Assembly (NCBI GenBank): GCA_041741535.1
Contig: JBGSJV010000015.1
Span: 27,212-91,211 of the forward strand
Origin: M30B19 sp041741535
Lineage (GTDB): Bacteria; Planctomycetota; Planctomycetia; Pirellulales; Pirellulaceae
Reading direction: 5' to 3'
DNA: 64,000 nucleotides
The translations under genes and the position numbers were made by a program. Below are positions 36,052-43,710 of the stretch, piece after piece. Positions within the stretch are counted from its first letter, which is position 1, and each line of letters opens with the position of its first letter. The notes below the pieces were generated by a model that searched no databases, was not told the origin of the DNA, and worked only from the letters and a program-made list of their open reading frames with translations.

Positions 36052-37101
36052 CTACTTGTTGTCTCCGCTCGCCGTGTCTTCCACTTGCTTTTCAAACACG
36101 TTTTGATTTAGCAGTTCGTCCAGTTTTTTCTGGTCGCTCAAGAGATCTTTCTGAAAAAACTCATCGGTAAGCTCCTGATTGAGCGAAAACCAATGGATAT
36201 CCACGGCGACCTCATTCTTCATTGAATAGTCGCGAGATCCAAAACTACTGCTATGGGCGTTCATGAATCGACTTGAGACCGGTACAGGCAGTCCGTCAAT
36301 TTCGCTCCACTTCGCGGACCCTTCGCCACCCGTGGTCCCATCTCGATCCGTTCCAAACCAATACCCAACAGGTAGATTCCTCGAAACATCCCATTGAGTC
36401 CGAACGGAGACACCTTCGATCGGCGCTTTAGTTCGGATTTGATAGACATCTCGCCCAACGTGTGAAATTTCGTGAATCGAATCGGCACTTATATCACCTA
36501 ACTTAGTTCGCATTCGATCGCAGTTCCACAGCGACACTTGATTCCAACCCAGGAAACGAATATCCGGGACGCCTGCAGCAGATAATGCTCTCGAAACAGT
36601 ATTCGCTTGTTTCGAGTTGTACATTTTTCCGTCAGGGCGTATTCGCAAAGCTCCCAACTGAAGATCGTCGAGTAGTAGTACTTCCTTCTTCTTTCGAACA
36701 ATCGGCTCCATCGCAACGTCCAAGGCATTAAGAACCGTTGCCACTTCACGGACGTTCCCCACAACCAAGCATCGCTCCGAGTCGAAGTCAAAAACCACTC
36801 GGTACAGCAAGTCGGATTGAAAGTCCACCGTGCTCGCATCGGCACCCTCGACAAACCGAATTTTGTCGTCCACCTCCATGTTGTCTTGATTCTCTTCCCA
36901 TCGAAAATAGCGGCCACTTCCGGTTGTTGAGACTCGGACCAAAAAGTCGCCTGTCCGCCAACCTTCTAAACTTAACAGGTGCGCACCCACAACGCCCGCC
37001 AAATGTTCCTTGTCGACGGAAAACACATCCTGTGAGTATGCTCGTGGGTTCGAAACAAGCAAGGCAATCAGGCAAACCATTTTCAATAAACGCCCGAACA
37101 T
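36052..37101 (-). CDS. Exported protein of unknown function, paired with the upstream secreted gene
   Basis: A 349-residue protein with a signal peptide (MFGRLLKMVCLIALLVSNPRAYSQ). I do not recognise a family. The middle (VSTTGSGRYFRWEENQDNMEVDDKIRF and LLYRVVFDFDSERCLVVGN) is a beta-sheet with charged loops, somewhat reminiscent of LolA-like folds. The C-terminal ~45 residues are polar and charged (EFFQKDLLSDQKKLDELLNQNVFEKQVED). Its ATG overlaps the stop of the 409-residue gene by one base (TAATG), so the two are co-translated. Confidence 0.7.
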   Translation of the reverse strand: MFGRLLKMVCLIALLVSNPRAYSQDVFSVDKEHLAGVVGAHLLSLEGWRTGDFLVRVSTTGSGRYFRWEENQDNMEVDDKIRFVEGADASTVDFQSDLLYRVVFDFDSERCLVVGNVREVATVLNALDVAMEPIVRKKKEVLLLDDLQLGALRIRPDGKMYNSKQANTVSRALSAAGVPDIRFLGWNQVSLWNCDRMRTKLGDISADSIHEISHVGRDVYQIRTKAPIEGVSVRTQWDVSRNLPVGYWFGTDRDGTTGGEGSAKWSEIDGLPVPVSSRFMNAHSSSFGSRDYSMKNEVAVDIHWFSLNQELTDEFFQKDLLSDQKKLDELLNQNVFEKQVEDTASGDNK

Positions 37102-38330
37102 TATTCACCCTCCCGAGTAGTGCCTTCACCTGATTCCGATTTCTGGTCCGTCGAGTTCTCGATGGAACTTGGCAAAAACGCATGCGAGTTAATGACTCGT
37201 TCGACTCCGTTGAAAGTAATCTTCCAACGCAGACCTAATCTTTCCGGTGGACTTTCGTCAAACTGTTTGCGGAAGTGAACCGTGACCCTGTAAATGCCAC
37301 TATTCCCCAATGGCCGAAGCGCGACATTGGCCTCCTCGCCTCCAATGGCTAATTCGACCTGAGGCACCGAAACTATCTTTTCCGCCTCGGGCTCCTCCGC
37401 CCTTTCATCACCCTTTACCTGTAAAGCTGGAATCCGAAGCATCGCGACCGCCGAATAGGAGTTTGCTTGGCGTCCACGAGTTAATCGCAGAGACTCCGGT
37501 CGAAGCGTTAGTGGCTCGTGATGAAAAATGCGGATCTCAACTTGGGACTTCACGCCAGTATCAACATTGCGGAGTGTTAGCTCGCCAACAACTCCCGATC
37601 GTGGAATCAAGCTGGGCACTGCTTCAACCATCACATACGGCAGCTCCGAGTTCTCACCGTCCCCTTCAATCCTGAAATTTACTCCGTTCAAATTCTCCGA
37701 CCAAGACAACTCCAACTGCTCCATGGTTATCGGTTCAACAAAATGAAATGGCACTCGCAGGTTAACGTTCTTTTCATTTTCAGGAATTTCCATCTCCACT
37801 CTTCGCTGTAAAAACGCAAACACATTGTTTACCTCGTAAGTGTATCGAAGTGTCAACGCAACTTTCGAAGGGTCTTCTGCACTATGAAACAAGACCGATT
37901 GGGCCGCCGCTCTATGCAGACTTGCTGAAACGTCAAACTGAATGACACACTTAACCTCACCAAGCGCTGGTATCTCCTGGAAATCCCCCGTGAATTTGCC
38001 ACCGATGCCACTCATCGATACGATTGAAAATGGAATTGGCTCTGAATACGGGTTCACAACGGTAATGTTGGCACGATACGTTTTGCCACCCTCCAGCGTG
38101 GGCAATTCAATCTTGGCGAAAAAACTCTTGCTCTCGGAACCCGAGTTGAGACGCTTCAACACGGCCCGGCCATCAAGATGAACCTCTTCAACAACACTCG
38201 CGGTTGTTCCGTCTTTGTCTATCACGTCCTGTTTGAAAGAAACGTGAGTACCAAGACTTGGCTCGGAGACAAGCAAACTCGCCACAAAAAACATCGTCCA
38301 AGTTAGCACAACCAAAATCCTTTCCAACAC
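37101..38330 (-). CDS. Exported protein with Ig-like/DUF1573-type beta domains
   Basis: A 409-residue protein with a signal peptide (ILVVLTWTMFFVASLLVSEPSLG). The mature part contains at least two beta-sandwich segments: YRANITVVNPYSEPIPFSIVSMSGIGGKFTGDFQEIPALGEVKCVIQFDVSA resembles the DUF1573/ASH pattern of ligand-free Ig-like domains, and GVVGELTLRNVDTGVKSQVEIRIFHHEP is a second. Acidic and glutamate-rich linkers follow. Such domains in planctomycetes often lie in envelope or sensor proteins; function is unknown. It is the first gene of a two-gene unit with 36052-37101. The 346-base gap upstream separates it from a divergent truncated sigma gene. Confidence 0.7.
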   Translation of the reverse strand: MLERILVVLTWTMFFVASLLVSEPSLGTHVSFKQDVIDKDGTTASVVEEVHLDGRAVLKRLNSGSESKSFFAKIELPTLEGGKTYRANITVVNPYSEPIPFSIVSMSGIGGKFTGDFQEIPALGEVKCVIQFDVSASLHRAAAQSVLFHSAEDPSKVALTLRYTYEVNNVFAFLQRRVEMEIPENEKNVNLRVPFHFVEPITMEQLELSWSENLNGVNFRIEGDGENSELPYVMVEAVPSLIPRSGVVGELTLRNVDTGVKSQVEIRIFHHEPLTLRPESLRLTRGRQANSYSAVAMLRIPALQVKGDERAEEPEAEKIVSVPQVELAIGGEEANVALRPLGNSGIYRVTVHFRKQFDESPPERLGLRWKITFNGVERVINSHAFLPSSIENSTDQKSESGEGTTREGE

Positions 38331-38676
38331 GAGTTCATGAAATACAACAAGCTAACCATACCAAAATACAACAGCCGCGGCACAACTTTGCGAAAGGAAC
38401 TGACCGACAAATTGTACTGGCAAACGTATGATACTGTTCGGTCATTTTGCTTCACTCGTGACACAGAGTCGGTGTTGACGTCACCTGAAAGGCAAGAAAT
38501 CATCCTTTTGTGTCGCAGGTGCGGCGACGGACTTTAAAGGCATTTTCCCATTCGGCCTGGACAGTTGGTTGACTCTTGGCGACAAATCGGCCCCTCAGAT
38601 TCTCTGACAAAACAAAACGAGATCATTTCCGCTACAATTCGTGGGTTCGACGGCAGATCCAATAGAGCGACGTTCC
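38331..38676. other. 346-base divergent intergenic region
   Basis: It lies between the minus-strand two-gene secreted unit and the plus-strand sigma-factor fragment, so it probably holds divergent promoters. A 66-codon plus-strand frame (38337-38537) has no recognisable features. By eye the region is richer in A and T than most of the window. Confidence 0.4.
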
Positions 38677-39048
38677 ATGCACGATCAAGAATTCTCCACA
38701 TTCATCGAACGAATCCGACGAGGCGACGCCAGCGCCGCCGAGGAACTCTTGCGACAATACGAACCGCTGGTCCGTCGACAAGTACGAATGCACCTGTCCG
38801 ATACTCGGATGACGCGATTGTACGAGTCGGTCGATTACTCCCAATCGGTCTTTGCCAGCTTCTTCTTGCGAGCCGTCGATGGACAGTTTGATCTCCACGA
38901 ACCGCAAGATCTCATTCGGTTGTTGGTCACGATGACTCGCAACAAGATCGCCAGCAGCGCTCGGAAGTTCTTGAGCGACAAACGAGACGGCGCGCGACGC
39001 GATGCCGACACACAGGTGTTTCTTGCGGAGACAGACGCAAAATCATAA
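38677..39048 (+). pseudogene. ECF sigma factor truncated after region 2
   Basis: A 123-residue frame starting MHDQEFSTFIERIRRGDASAAEELLRQYEPLVRRQV, the standard opening of a planctomycete ECF subfamily. Region 2 is complete, with SVDYSQSVFASFFLRAVDGQFDL and LIRLLVTMTRNKIASSARKF. The protein then ends in KRDGARRDADTQVFLAETDAKS with a stop, whereas relatives go on for ~70 residues with region 4. The 60 bases before the next gene contain no remaining region 4 in any frame. Either the gene was truncated by rearrangement, or a half-sigma product is made; the first is more likely. Confidence 0.75.
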
Positions 39049-39110
39049 CCTTCGTAACCGAACTCCAATTCGACTAATGCGTCAAGCGATTTACAATCCT
39101 TGAAAATTGC

Positions 39111-41291
39111 TCACCGTTTCAATTGATCGCGGAACTTCATGCTCCCGATTTGTATCATGTTGTCATTATGCAGCACAAATGCTCGGAACCAGTCAATCGG
39201 ATCCGTACTACGCTGAAACTTCGGACATTTCTTCTCGATTAGATTATCGGCTAACCCAATCGTGTTGAGTACACAACGGCGTAATAGGTACGCGAACGAT
39301 ACCGTTTCATTGAACTCCGGTTCAATGAATTCAATCAAAACAGAAGGATCCAACCCACCATCCGGAAGCATTGCCAATGCAAATTCAACTCCCAACGCGC
39401 GTACATCGAAATGCGTTTGATAAACCAGTTGCTTGACACTCATCCCCTCAGCAAACAACTGATGGAATTCAGAGGGAACAACGACATCTTTAGACATTTC
39501 ATGAGTCAATTTTTCCACTACCTGCATCAGAACGTAATCAGCACCGGTACAATACGGCAAAATAAACAGATTCTCGCCCGACTCGATCATTACAAGTCGT
39601 ATGCCCGAATTACCTACATATGCCACGCGGCAACCATTCAATTTCGTTTCTGCGAGCACTGCGAGATCGTCATCCACTGAACCGACCGAACTAGTGGGAA
39701 TCTCTAGTTCTTTTGACACAGAGCACTGCGGAAGGGCCTCGCGAGGCCACTCAACCCACCAACGGGCCATTCCTTCGTCCTTAAAAAGCTGAGAAGTTGA
39801 AATCTCATTCTCTGTACAATAGTCCCTAAACTTACGAAGCATGTCTTCAATATTACCAAATTTTGAATATCGAATCATCACTCCACGATACACATACCAA
39901 CAACCGTTACATTGCTCCTCGAATGCCAGATGATCGATCCGAACTCCCTCGCTAGCAATCACCCCTTCAATGATAGAAATAAAATCCAAATTATCTTTGC
40001 TCCACACCACGCTCGTTTCAAACTTGTTCCCAAGAAATGATAAAGGAAGTGGACTCAGTCTATTGTATTGCTCAGCAGTTGAGATCGAAGGGTGCGAATG
40101 CAAAAGACGAACGGATGCCATACGATTAACAGTGGACGGAAGTATGATCGATTTCGGTATATCAACATCGCCAAACTCTGCATGAACGGCGTCGATCGCC
40201 TTCGGTCCGGGCTTATAAAGAGGGTTCGCAACAACATACTTTAATGACCTACCTTCACTACTAAATTCGAACCTGCAACTATAACACGCATAGAAGTCGT
40301 ACGGAGAGCCAAGCGGTCGTTCAACCTTGACCGCCTGCTGAGCAAATTGCAGGTTCAATGAACTAGTTCTTTGAGATATACGGCTAAAAAAATCGTTGAA
40401 GCTAATGTAGCATGAGATGCCTTTGATCTTCTCATTAAAATCGGACACCCCATTAACAGCTCTTCGAAATCGACGGTCACTTCGAAGTGTATCCCAAGTC
40501 GGTTGCCGCCCCTCATTGAGATGAATGGCACGCATAACGTAGATAGGCGTTTTCTTGAGCTGTCGCTCTGCTACCCCATAGATGACATCGCCAATTGAAA
40601 AGACGTACCAGCCTTCATTCGGCAAATGAACTACTTCAACACCAGAAATCGTTGCACTATCATCGTCGTATCCGTACTGCTCACGCTGGCGTTCCGCAAC
40701 CAGACGAAACTCGCGCATCCAATCGAAGACCTTCGGGTCGTACTCAAAGCCAAAGACCGTTGTTCGATATGGCTTAAAGTCTTCTTCGGCAATAAACAGC
40801 TTTCCGGAAAACAACGCGGCAAACGCACGAACTACCTCGGCTTCGTCATACGCAGTGACCCGACTTGGATCTTTCACCAACTTATCTGCAATCGGACGCC
40901 AAACGCTCTCTAACTCAGTGCCCTTGGTCGCGATCGAATCCACTGCTTTCATCAACCAATGCCCTGGACGCCCTTTCCGATTCACATCATATAGAACCGA
41001 GCCCTCGCTTCGCGGGCATTTGAGCTCGCCGAAATAGTATTGAGTTGTCGGGGTATCCAATGGTCGCAATACGCCCTGTTCTCGATATTCTCGGTAAGCT
41101 TGGTCAAAAAACGCCTTGCCTTGCACAATTGTGGCAGGTAGGTTTTCGACAACGGCTAACATTAGGCATGTTTCCGACAGTAGCAAATCCGGATCGGGCA
41201 TTTGCACTGCGGTTGCTTGCGACGGCAAACATAAACTACTTAAACACAGCAGCGTAACGACCCAAACGCGAGAAATCACTTGACCTAACAT
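39111..41291 (-). CDS. Large exported protein of unknown function
   Basis: A 726-residue protein starting at the ATG of MLGQVISRVWVVTLLCLSSL, a signal peptide ending near QATAVQ. The in-frame stretch upstream (138 codons) is Arg-rich and has no ribosome-binding site, so I do not include it. I recognise no family. The sequence has evenly spread aromatic and charged residues and cysteine pairs (CYSCRFEF, EEQCNGCWYVYRG). The C-terminal segment SEFHQLFAEGMSVKQLVYQTHFDVRALGVEFALAMLPDGG is probably helical. By eye the gene is less GC-rich than its neighbours, which may point to transfer. It converges with the truncated sigma gene. Confidence 0.65.
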   Translation of the reverse strand: MLGQVISRVWVVTLLCLSSLCLPSQATAVQMPDPDLLLSETCLMLAVVENLPATIVQGKAFFDQAYREYREQGVLRPLDTPTTQYYFGELKCPRSEGSVLYDVNRKGRPGHWLMKAVDSIATKGTELESVWRPIADKLVKDPSRVTAYDEAEVVRAFAALFSGKLFIAEEDFKPYRTTVFGFEYDPKVFDWMREFRLVAERQREQYGYDDDSATISGVEVVHLPNEGWYVFSIGDVIYGVAERQLKKTPIYVMRAIHLNEGRQPTWDTLRSDRRFRRAVNGVSDFNEKIKGISCYISFNDFFSRISQRTSSLNLQFAQQAVKVERPLGSPYDFYACYSCRFEFSSEGRSLKYVVANPLYKPGPKAIDAVHAEFGDVDIPKSIILPSTVNRMASVRLLHSHPSISTAEQYNRLSPLPLSFLGNKFETSVVWSKDNLDFISIIEGVIASEGVRIDHLAFEEQCNGCWYVYRGVMIRYSKFGNIEDMLRKFRDYCTENEISTSQLFKDEGMARWWVEWPREALPQCSVSKELEIPTSSVGSVDDDLAVLAETKLNGCRVAYVGNSGIRLVMIESGENLFILPYCTGADYVLMQVVEKLTHEMSKDVVVPSEFHQLFAEGMSVKQLVYQTHFDVRALGVEFALAMLPDGGLDPSVLIEFIEPEFNETVSFAYLLRRCVLNTIGLADNLIEKKCPKFQRSTDPIDWFRAFVLHNDNMIQIGSMKFRDQLKR

Positions 41292-41787
41292 GTACAAAAC
41301 CGTCCCTGCAAACTGACAGCGGCGAAATTCGACCCAACGCCACACCAGCGTTTCAACATTCCGAATGAACAGTAATCGTTCGCACGCAAGACATAACCTG
41401 CGCCAGCCGTGCCATTGTGCCCGCCGTCCCATGAGACGAACAATAGCAATCCGGAACGAACAGCACGAACGACGGCAAACTGTGAGAATTTGCGGCCAGA
41501 GTGGCCAAAGAATCGAAAAGCACGCCGGAAAAAACAGGCCGACGAAGAGGCGTCTAAAAAGCAAAGAGCTACGAGCCGAAGTCCCCGAGCTATGTTTTTG
41601 GTCTGCCGTAACCATCAACCATTTCCGCGAAATCACATCATTGCGACGCCGAATTTTCGGACCGCTGCTGACACTGTCCCTTAATTGGGAAGGAAGGTCT
41701 CGCAAATGTCAGGCCGTTTAATTTCCGGATTTTTCGACATCAACAATGGCGCTGTCCGCTATCAACTCTCCGTGGCCCACCCGGTTC
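41292..41787. other. 496-base region without a credible gene, with a minor repeat
   Basis: The promoter side of the 726-residue gene. A long minus-strand frame continues from that gene but is Arg/Cys/Trp-rich and looks non-coding. Positions 41613-41639 (catcaaccatttccgcgaaa then tcacatc) resemble 43134-43160, in the same orientation, on the far side of the PIN operon; this is a second, weaker repeat pair around that operon. Confidence 0.4.
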
Positions 41788-41835
41788 CCTATTCCCGACC
41801 AAGCGTTTCAATCATCAGCCGATCGCCGGAGGCAG
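41788..41835. repeat. Left direct repeat flanking the PIN-toxin operon
   Basis: The first 26 bases here are identical to 42991-43016 (both begin cctattcccgaccaagcgtt), and the next ~22 bases match with about five mismatches. Both copies point the same way and lie outside the three-gene PIN operon, 21 bases from the end of the toxin gene on this side. Confidence 0.75.
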
Positions 41836-41856
41836 CCTGCCTCTCGCAAAGAAGAA

Positions 41857-42258
41857 TTACTCGATCGTCCAATCTTCCGTTTTTATGTCGGGAACTCGGT
41901 TGAATTCGCGATTGTTGGAAACAAGGATCAAGCCGTGTGTTCGAGCGATTGCCGCTATCATCATGTCATTGGGACCGATAGTAACGCCTCGCGATTCAAG
42001 GTCGTCGCGGATTTCAGCGTAGTACCGAGCAGCAGCGTCATCAAATGGTAGTGAAATAAATGGCGACAATGTCAGCTCCACACGAGCAACTCGTTCTGCT
42101 CGCTTCTCATACTTGCGAGCGCCATGCAACAGCTCTGCGAGGACAACCGAACACACGGCAGTGTCGCTGGCTGAGGTGTTCCTTAAGCGATGACCGACCG
42201 AGGAAGACGAGTTCTTTAAATAGAATATCCAGATGTTTGTATCCAAAAGATACCGCAT
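41857..42258 (-). CDS. VapC-type PIN-domain ribonuclease toxin
   Basis: A 133-residue PIN protein starting MRYLLDTNIWIFYLK. Acidic catalytic residues are seen in LLDTN (first Asp), VVLAELLHGA (Glu) and GPNDMMIAAIARTHGLILVSNNREF (later Asp and Asn positions), the classical VapC set. VapC toxins cleave RNA, often tRNA or rRNA. I used the third-codon ATG at 42258, which overlaps the previous stop by one base; an ATG two codons earlier overlaps by seven. The gene is the third of an operon of a 78-residue, a 127-residue and this protein, flanked by direct repeats. The cognate antitoxin is likely the 127-residue protein. Confidence 0.92.
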   Translation of the reverse strand: MRYLLDTNIWIFYLKNSSSSVGHRLRNTSASDTAVCSVVLAELLHGARKYEKRAERVARVELTLSPFISLPFDDAAARYYAEIRDDLESRGVTIGPNDMMIAAIARTHGLILVSNNREFNRVPDIKTEDWTIE

Positions 42259-42641
42259 CACCATTGCTCGCGTTCTTCGGGCAGCAATTCAGGCGGACAT
42301 TCCAGCGGCTCGTTGACGAAACTCCCCTCAGTGGCCTCGAAGTATCCCAATGGATAGCCTTTCGAATCGGTATCCACGTTTGTGGCACGTTGCTGAAATG
42401 CCATCACAGCGCTCTGTATAAGCAAACGAAATCGGTCTTCTTGCATGCCAGAATCCAGTAACGTCAGTTTGAATGCTTGAAATGCCGCGAAGTAGTAGTC
42501 GGCAGCCCCAGATTCCTTGGAAATTGCTTGTTCGGCTTCTAAAAAATTAATTTCAAAGTGTTTAAGGAACTGGCGAAACCAATCATTGACTGTTTCGGAA
42601 ATTTCGCCAGCACTGGGTTCAGGCTGCTTTTCGACGGCCAT
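42258..42641 (-). CDS. Probable antitoxin partner of VapC with helical N-terminal domain
   Basis: A 127-residue protein lying immediately before the toxin. The first ~95 residues are helical and acidic (ISETVNDWFRQFLKHFEINFLEAEQAISK, YYFAAFQAFKLTLLD, RFRLLIQSAVMAFQQRA); no ribbon-helix-helix, AbrB or HTH motif is visible. The C-terminus GYPLGYFEATEGSFVNEPLECPPELLPEER resembles, from memory, the aromatic/Pro-rich tail by which many VapB-like antitoxins wrap the toxin (pattern P-x-G-(F/Y)-F-E-x-T-x-G). I therefore infer an antitoxin with a replaced N-terminal domain. It overlaps the preceding gene by 23 bases. Confidence 0.75.
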   Translation of the reverse strand: MAVEKQPEPSAGEISETVNDWFRQFLKHFEINFLEAEQAISKESGAADYYFAAFQAFKLTLLDSGMQEDRFRLLIQSAVMAFQQRATNVDTDSKGYPLGYFEATEGSFVNEPLECPPELLPEEREQW

Positions 42642-42855
42642 CGCTGGAATCTGTTCTCTGCACTTCGATCGCCAGTGCCTGTGCAGCTAGCACTGCCGCT
42701 TGCCGATAGTGGGCAAGTGTGATGAGTCCCGGAGGAGTGCTGTTTTGCGCCAAGCCCCTTGCTTCTAGAGCGACCTGTTCGGCAAAAAATGCCTTCCACT
42801 CGGCGAGCGCCCGAGCCGCGTCCGTTTGAATTCGAAAAGTTACGTTGTCATCCAT
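42619..42855 (-). CDS. Small helical protein, first gene of the PIN operon
   Basis: A 78-residue protein starting at MDDNVTFRIQTDAARALAEWKAFFAEQVALEARG, with GAGG about ten bases before the ATG. It is mainly helical, with LITLAHYRQAAVLAAQALAIEVQRT at the C-terminus, and no known motif. Its 3' end overlaps the start of the 127-residue gene by 23 bases, so the three genes are one unit. It may form part of the antitoxin complex, but this is context only. A longer frame upstream (to 43041) crosses a repeat and is rejected. Confidence 0.7.
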   Translation of the reverse strand: MDDNVTFRIQTDAARALAEWKAFFAEQVALEARGLAQNSTPPGLITLAHYRQAAVLAAQALAIEVQRTDSSDGRRKAA

Positions 42856-43351
42856 GCTGGCCTCGCTGTCATGCTCCTGCAGCCTATTGTAGCAGTGGGC
42901 CAATGAAGCGCAAATATCAGTCCGTCGATGACTCGAAGGGGGGAACAACGGGTAACGCATGGCGGTGAGGACCGTTACCGCAGACGGGCACCTATTCCCG
43001 ACCAAGCGTTTCAATCTTCGGCCGAGCGCCGGTGGCGGCATTCCACTGGGCTTTCACTTGGCCACTTCTTTCGGTCGTCGCGAACGGCTTTTCTTCCGTC
43101 GGCCGCTCTGCGGCGTCCAGCAATTCTATTCCACATCAACCATCCCCCCGAAATCAGATCTAGCTGAGCGGTTTGTTTTGCAACAAGAGCTCGAAGATCG
43201 TTGATTAAGTGGTCTCGACTGTCCATTTCCGAACAGTGCGAAATTCAGGAAAACAATGCATTGGCAATTTGCAACCGTGAACGGTTACGTATTAAGCTTC
43301 ACCAGGCCTCTCTTGGCCAAACTACGGTTCCTCCCGTACCCACCTGGCATT
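42856..43351. other. 496-base region upstream of the PIN operon
   Basis: It holds the right direct repeat (42991-43038, listed separately), and at 43134-43160 a second segment that recurs at 41613-41639. The minus-strand frames here read as repeat-derived. The promoter of the PIN operon must lie near its left end. No gene is supported. Confidence 0.45.
42991..43038. repeat. Right direct repeat flanking the PIN-toxin operon
   Basis: Same-orientation copy of 41788-41835: 26 identical bases, then about five mismatches in the last 22. It sits 136 bases upstream of the first gene of the operon. Confidence 0.75.
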
Positions 43352-43672
43352 TTAGGTTCTCCTTAGGCGAAGGAGGCACGCGTGAAGGGACGATTGGATC
43401 GAGTCTTTCGGTAACTGATGGGCTTCGGCCAAAGCTAAGGCTCGATTATACAACTCCAAAGACTCAAGTTCTCCATCGCAAAAATCCGCTTCCGTTTCCA
43501 ACAAGACCGGGTGCTCGCCGTACTTGGCTCGCAGTTCGCCCAGCACGGCCTGGAGCTCCACAAACCGTGAAGCCATCAAGCTTGGATCATCCGTTGCACT
43601 GGCGTTGACCAACTCGATCGTTACATCTTTGACTCGCGCCCAATCATCCGGACAAAAAGGAAACGGTTGCAT
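43352..43672 (-). CDS. Short protein of a TPR-like family, probably C-terminally truncated
   Basis: A 106-residue protein starting at MQPFPFCPDDWARVKDVTIELV. The segment MASRFVELQAVLGELRAKYGEHPVLLETEADFCDGELESLELYNRALALAEAHQLPKDSI follows a helix-turn-helix repeat pattern seen in a planctomycete/cyanobacterial family of 130-150 residues, where another helical repeat normally follows. Here the sequence ends SSLHACLLRLRRT with a stop right where the next repeat should begin, and a shifted frame stays open for ~25 further codons, so a frameshift or recombination is likely. The role of the family is unknown. Confidence 0.65.
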   Translation of the reverse strand: MQPFPFCPDDWARVKDVTIELVNASATDDPSLMASRFVELQAVLGELRAKYGEHPVLLETEADFCDGELESLELYNRALALAEAHQLPKDSIQSSLHACLLRLRRT

Positions 43673-43710
43673 ACGCTGCATCTTGCCCAAGTGCTGGAGG
43701 AGAATTGCCG

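Noticed and set aside
38337..38537. 66-codon plus-strand frame in the divergent intergenic region
   Set aside because: No ribosome-binding site, no motif and no coupling to a neighbour.
41292..41705. 138-codon N-terminal extension of the 726-residue secreted protein
   Set aside because: It would bury the signal peptide and has no ribosome-binding site; its composition is non-coding.
42991..43038. CRISPR-like appearance of the repeat (contains gtttcaatc)
   Set aside because: Only two copies 1.2 kb apart with a normal operon between them; no spacer array.
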